Source of the DNA: an uncultured bacterium
GTDB lineage: Bacteria; Planctomycetota; DG-23; SLPQ01
DNA: 6,306 nucleotides
NCBI GenBank assembly: GCA_937863625.1
Contig: CALMGO010000202.1
Span: forward strand, 1-6,306
Reading direction: 5' to 3'
Position numbers and translations under genes: made by a program
Shown: piece by piece, positions 5,528 to 6,306 of the stretch
Numbering within the stretch: the first letter of the stretch is position 1
Layout of the letters: each line of letters starts with the position of its first letter
The notes under the pieces: model-generated
Database searches by the model: none
The model's input: only the letters and a program-made list of their open reading frames with translations
What the model was told of the DNA's origin: nothing

Positions 5528-6160
5528 ATGAAACCCTCACTCGATGGAGTGCGCCTCGTCGTCCTCCTGACGGACGGTATCTCCGCGCTCCCGTTTCCCG
5601 ACCTCGTCACGGAAATCGTCGCAGGCGGCGCAGATATGCTGCAACTCCGGGAAAAGTCCCTCCCCGACTCGGTCTTCCTCGAACGCGCGCGCCTCGTGCG
5701 GTCTCTTGCAGGCGACGCCCTCTTTATCGTAAATGACCGAGCTGATATTGCGCGGCTTGCCGGTGCGGACGGTGTGCATGTCGGCCCGGATGATATCCCG
5801 GTGCCCCGGGCGCGGGAGATGCTGCCGCCCGGCGCCATCGTCGGCGCGTCGGCCTATACCATGGAGGTGTTTGCCGCGGCTGCGGCATCAGGGGCGGATT
5901 ACATCGGGGTCGGAGCTTCGTTTCCAACCGGGACCAAAGACGCTCCGGTTACGGGTCTGTCATTTATCACGAGCGTTGCGCGTGACTCGCATGTGCCGGT
6001 CATCGCCATCGGCGGCATCACGGCGGAGCACATTCCGGAGGTGATGGCAGCGGGGGCCGCAGGGGTGGCGGTCCTCTCGGCCGTAGCCGGCGCTCCGGAC
6101 ATGGAGGGGACCGCCCGGAAACTGGCGGACCTCGTCCGCGGCGGCCGGCGGAGGCCGTGA
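5528..6160 (+). CDS. thiE: Thiamine-phosphate synthase
   Basis: ThiE joins the pyrimidine HMP-PP with the thiazole phosphate to make thiamine phosphate in the cytoplasm. The 210 residues match the usual TIM-barrel length. Motifs in order are LQLREKSL (39-46), with the Arg and Lys that bind pyrophosphate; FIVNDRADIARLAGADGVHVGPDD (66-89, in part), with the magnesium-binding Asp residues; GASAYT (106-111); DYIGVGASFPTGTKD (124-138), the thiazole-phosphate loop; IAIGGIT (159-165); and VLSAVAGAPD (182-191). In the phosphate loop, SFPTGTK replaces the commoner YPTxTK form. The ATG at 5528 fits the family N terminus but has no clear Shine-Dalgarno; it lies seven bases after the STAS stop, so translational coupling is likely. 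The in-frame ATG at 5480 would overlap the STAS gene and add non-conserved residues. No thiamine riboswitch is seen, and no other thi gene is in the window. Confidence 0.95.
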   Translation: MKPSLDGVRLVVLLTDGISALPFPDLVTEIVAGGADMLQLREKSLPDSVFLERARLVRSLAGDALFIVNDRADIARLAGADGVHVGPDDIPVPRAREMLPPGAIVGASAYTMEVFAAAAASGADYIGVGASFPTGTKDAPVTGLSFITSVARDSHVPVIAIGGITAEHIPEVMAAGAAGVAVLSAVAGAPDMEGTARKLADLVRGGRRRP

Positions 6161-6166
6161 TCGCTC

Positions 6167-6306
6167 GTGACAGGGAACAACGGCCGTGGAGGCGATGCGC
6201 CGACGATTCTGGGGCGCCCTGGCTCTCCGTACGGACGGGCGAGCGAGCGCTCCCCGCGCCTCGGTCAGCGCGCCGCCGAGGAGGGGGCGAACTACACGGC
6301 CTGGGC
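6167..6306 (+). CDS. Possible start of a further gene, cut by the window end
   Basis: A GTG at 6167, six bases after the thiE stop, opens a frame of 46 full codons with no stop before the window ends. GGAGG (6150-6154) lies 12 bases upstream, rather far. The encoded start is Gly/Arg/Ser-rich (TGNNGRGGDAPTILG and onward) and looks disordered; it matches no family I know. Third-position GC is about 80%, compatible with coding. A competing frame from the GTG at 6186 is also open but uses more rare-looking Arg codons (CGA, AGG). The call is therefore tentative. Confidence 0.35.
   Translation, partial: MTGNNGRGGDAPTILGRPGSPYGRASERSPRLGQRAAEEGANYTAW

Noticed and set aside
1..6306. CRISPR array, tRNA or rRNA genes, complete insertion sequence
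   Set aside because: No regularly spaced direct repeats, no cloverleaf or rRNA signature and no transposase reading frame were seen.

Overview
The window is a stretch of GC-rich bacterial chromosome in which every supported gene reads on the + strand. It suggests a Gram-negative-type bacterium that uses a V/A-type rather than F-type rotary ATPase. Supporting signs are an exported SH3 protein with a clear signal peptide and a partner-switching (RsbV/RsbW-like) regulatory cassette. This mix is common in PVC-superphylum and related candidate phyla, but the sequence alone does not fix the taxon.

Region 1 (1-1820) is the end of a V-type ATPase operon. It holds the 3' part of the B subunit (the 5' end lies outside the window) followed by the complete rotor-stalk subunit D. 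B carries an unusual acidic C-terminal tail.

Region 2 (1821-2771) holds one complete gene for a tryptophan-rich protein of unknown function, preceded by a sigma-28/WhiG-like promoter match (TAAA-N16-GCCGATAA). A 363-base gene-free stretch follows. It contains a 163-bp element with perfect 15-bp inverted ends and a second, inner pair of inverted GGGGAC-containing arms, resembling a REP/BIME or MITE-like element.

Region 3 (2772-4087) is a single gene for a secreted or periplasmic protein: signal peptide, Ala/Pro/Thr linker, two bacterial SH3 domains, a helical segment and a C-terminal beta-rich domain. It ends in a convincing intrinsic terminator.

Region 4 (4088-6160) begins with a near-consensus sigma-70 promoter (TTGACA-N17-TATTAT) and a leader that may fold. 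It then runs STAS anti-sigma antagonist, RsbW-like kinase, second STAS antagonist and thiamine-phosphate synthase (thiE), tightly packed as a probable operon. A possible further gene starts at 6167 and runs off the window.

The most interesting signals are these. The 8-mer TGCCGATA, the core of the sigma-28-family -10 element, occurs four times in about 750 intergenic bases and only once elsewhere on this strand. It lies ahead of three separate transcription units, including the partner-switch cassette itself. The nested inverted-repeat element is the second signal. A link between the cassette and a sigma-28-family factor is inference, since no sigma factor gene is in the window.
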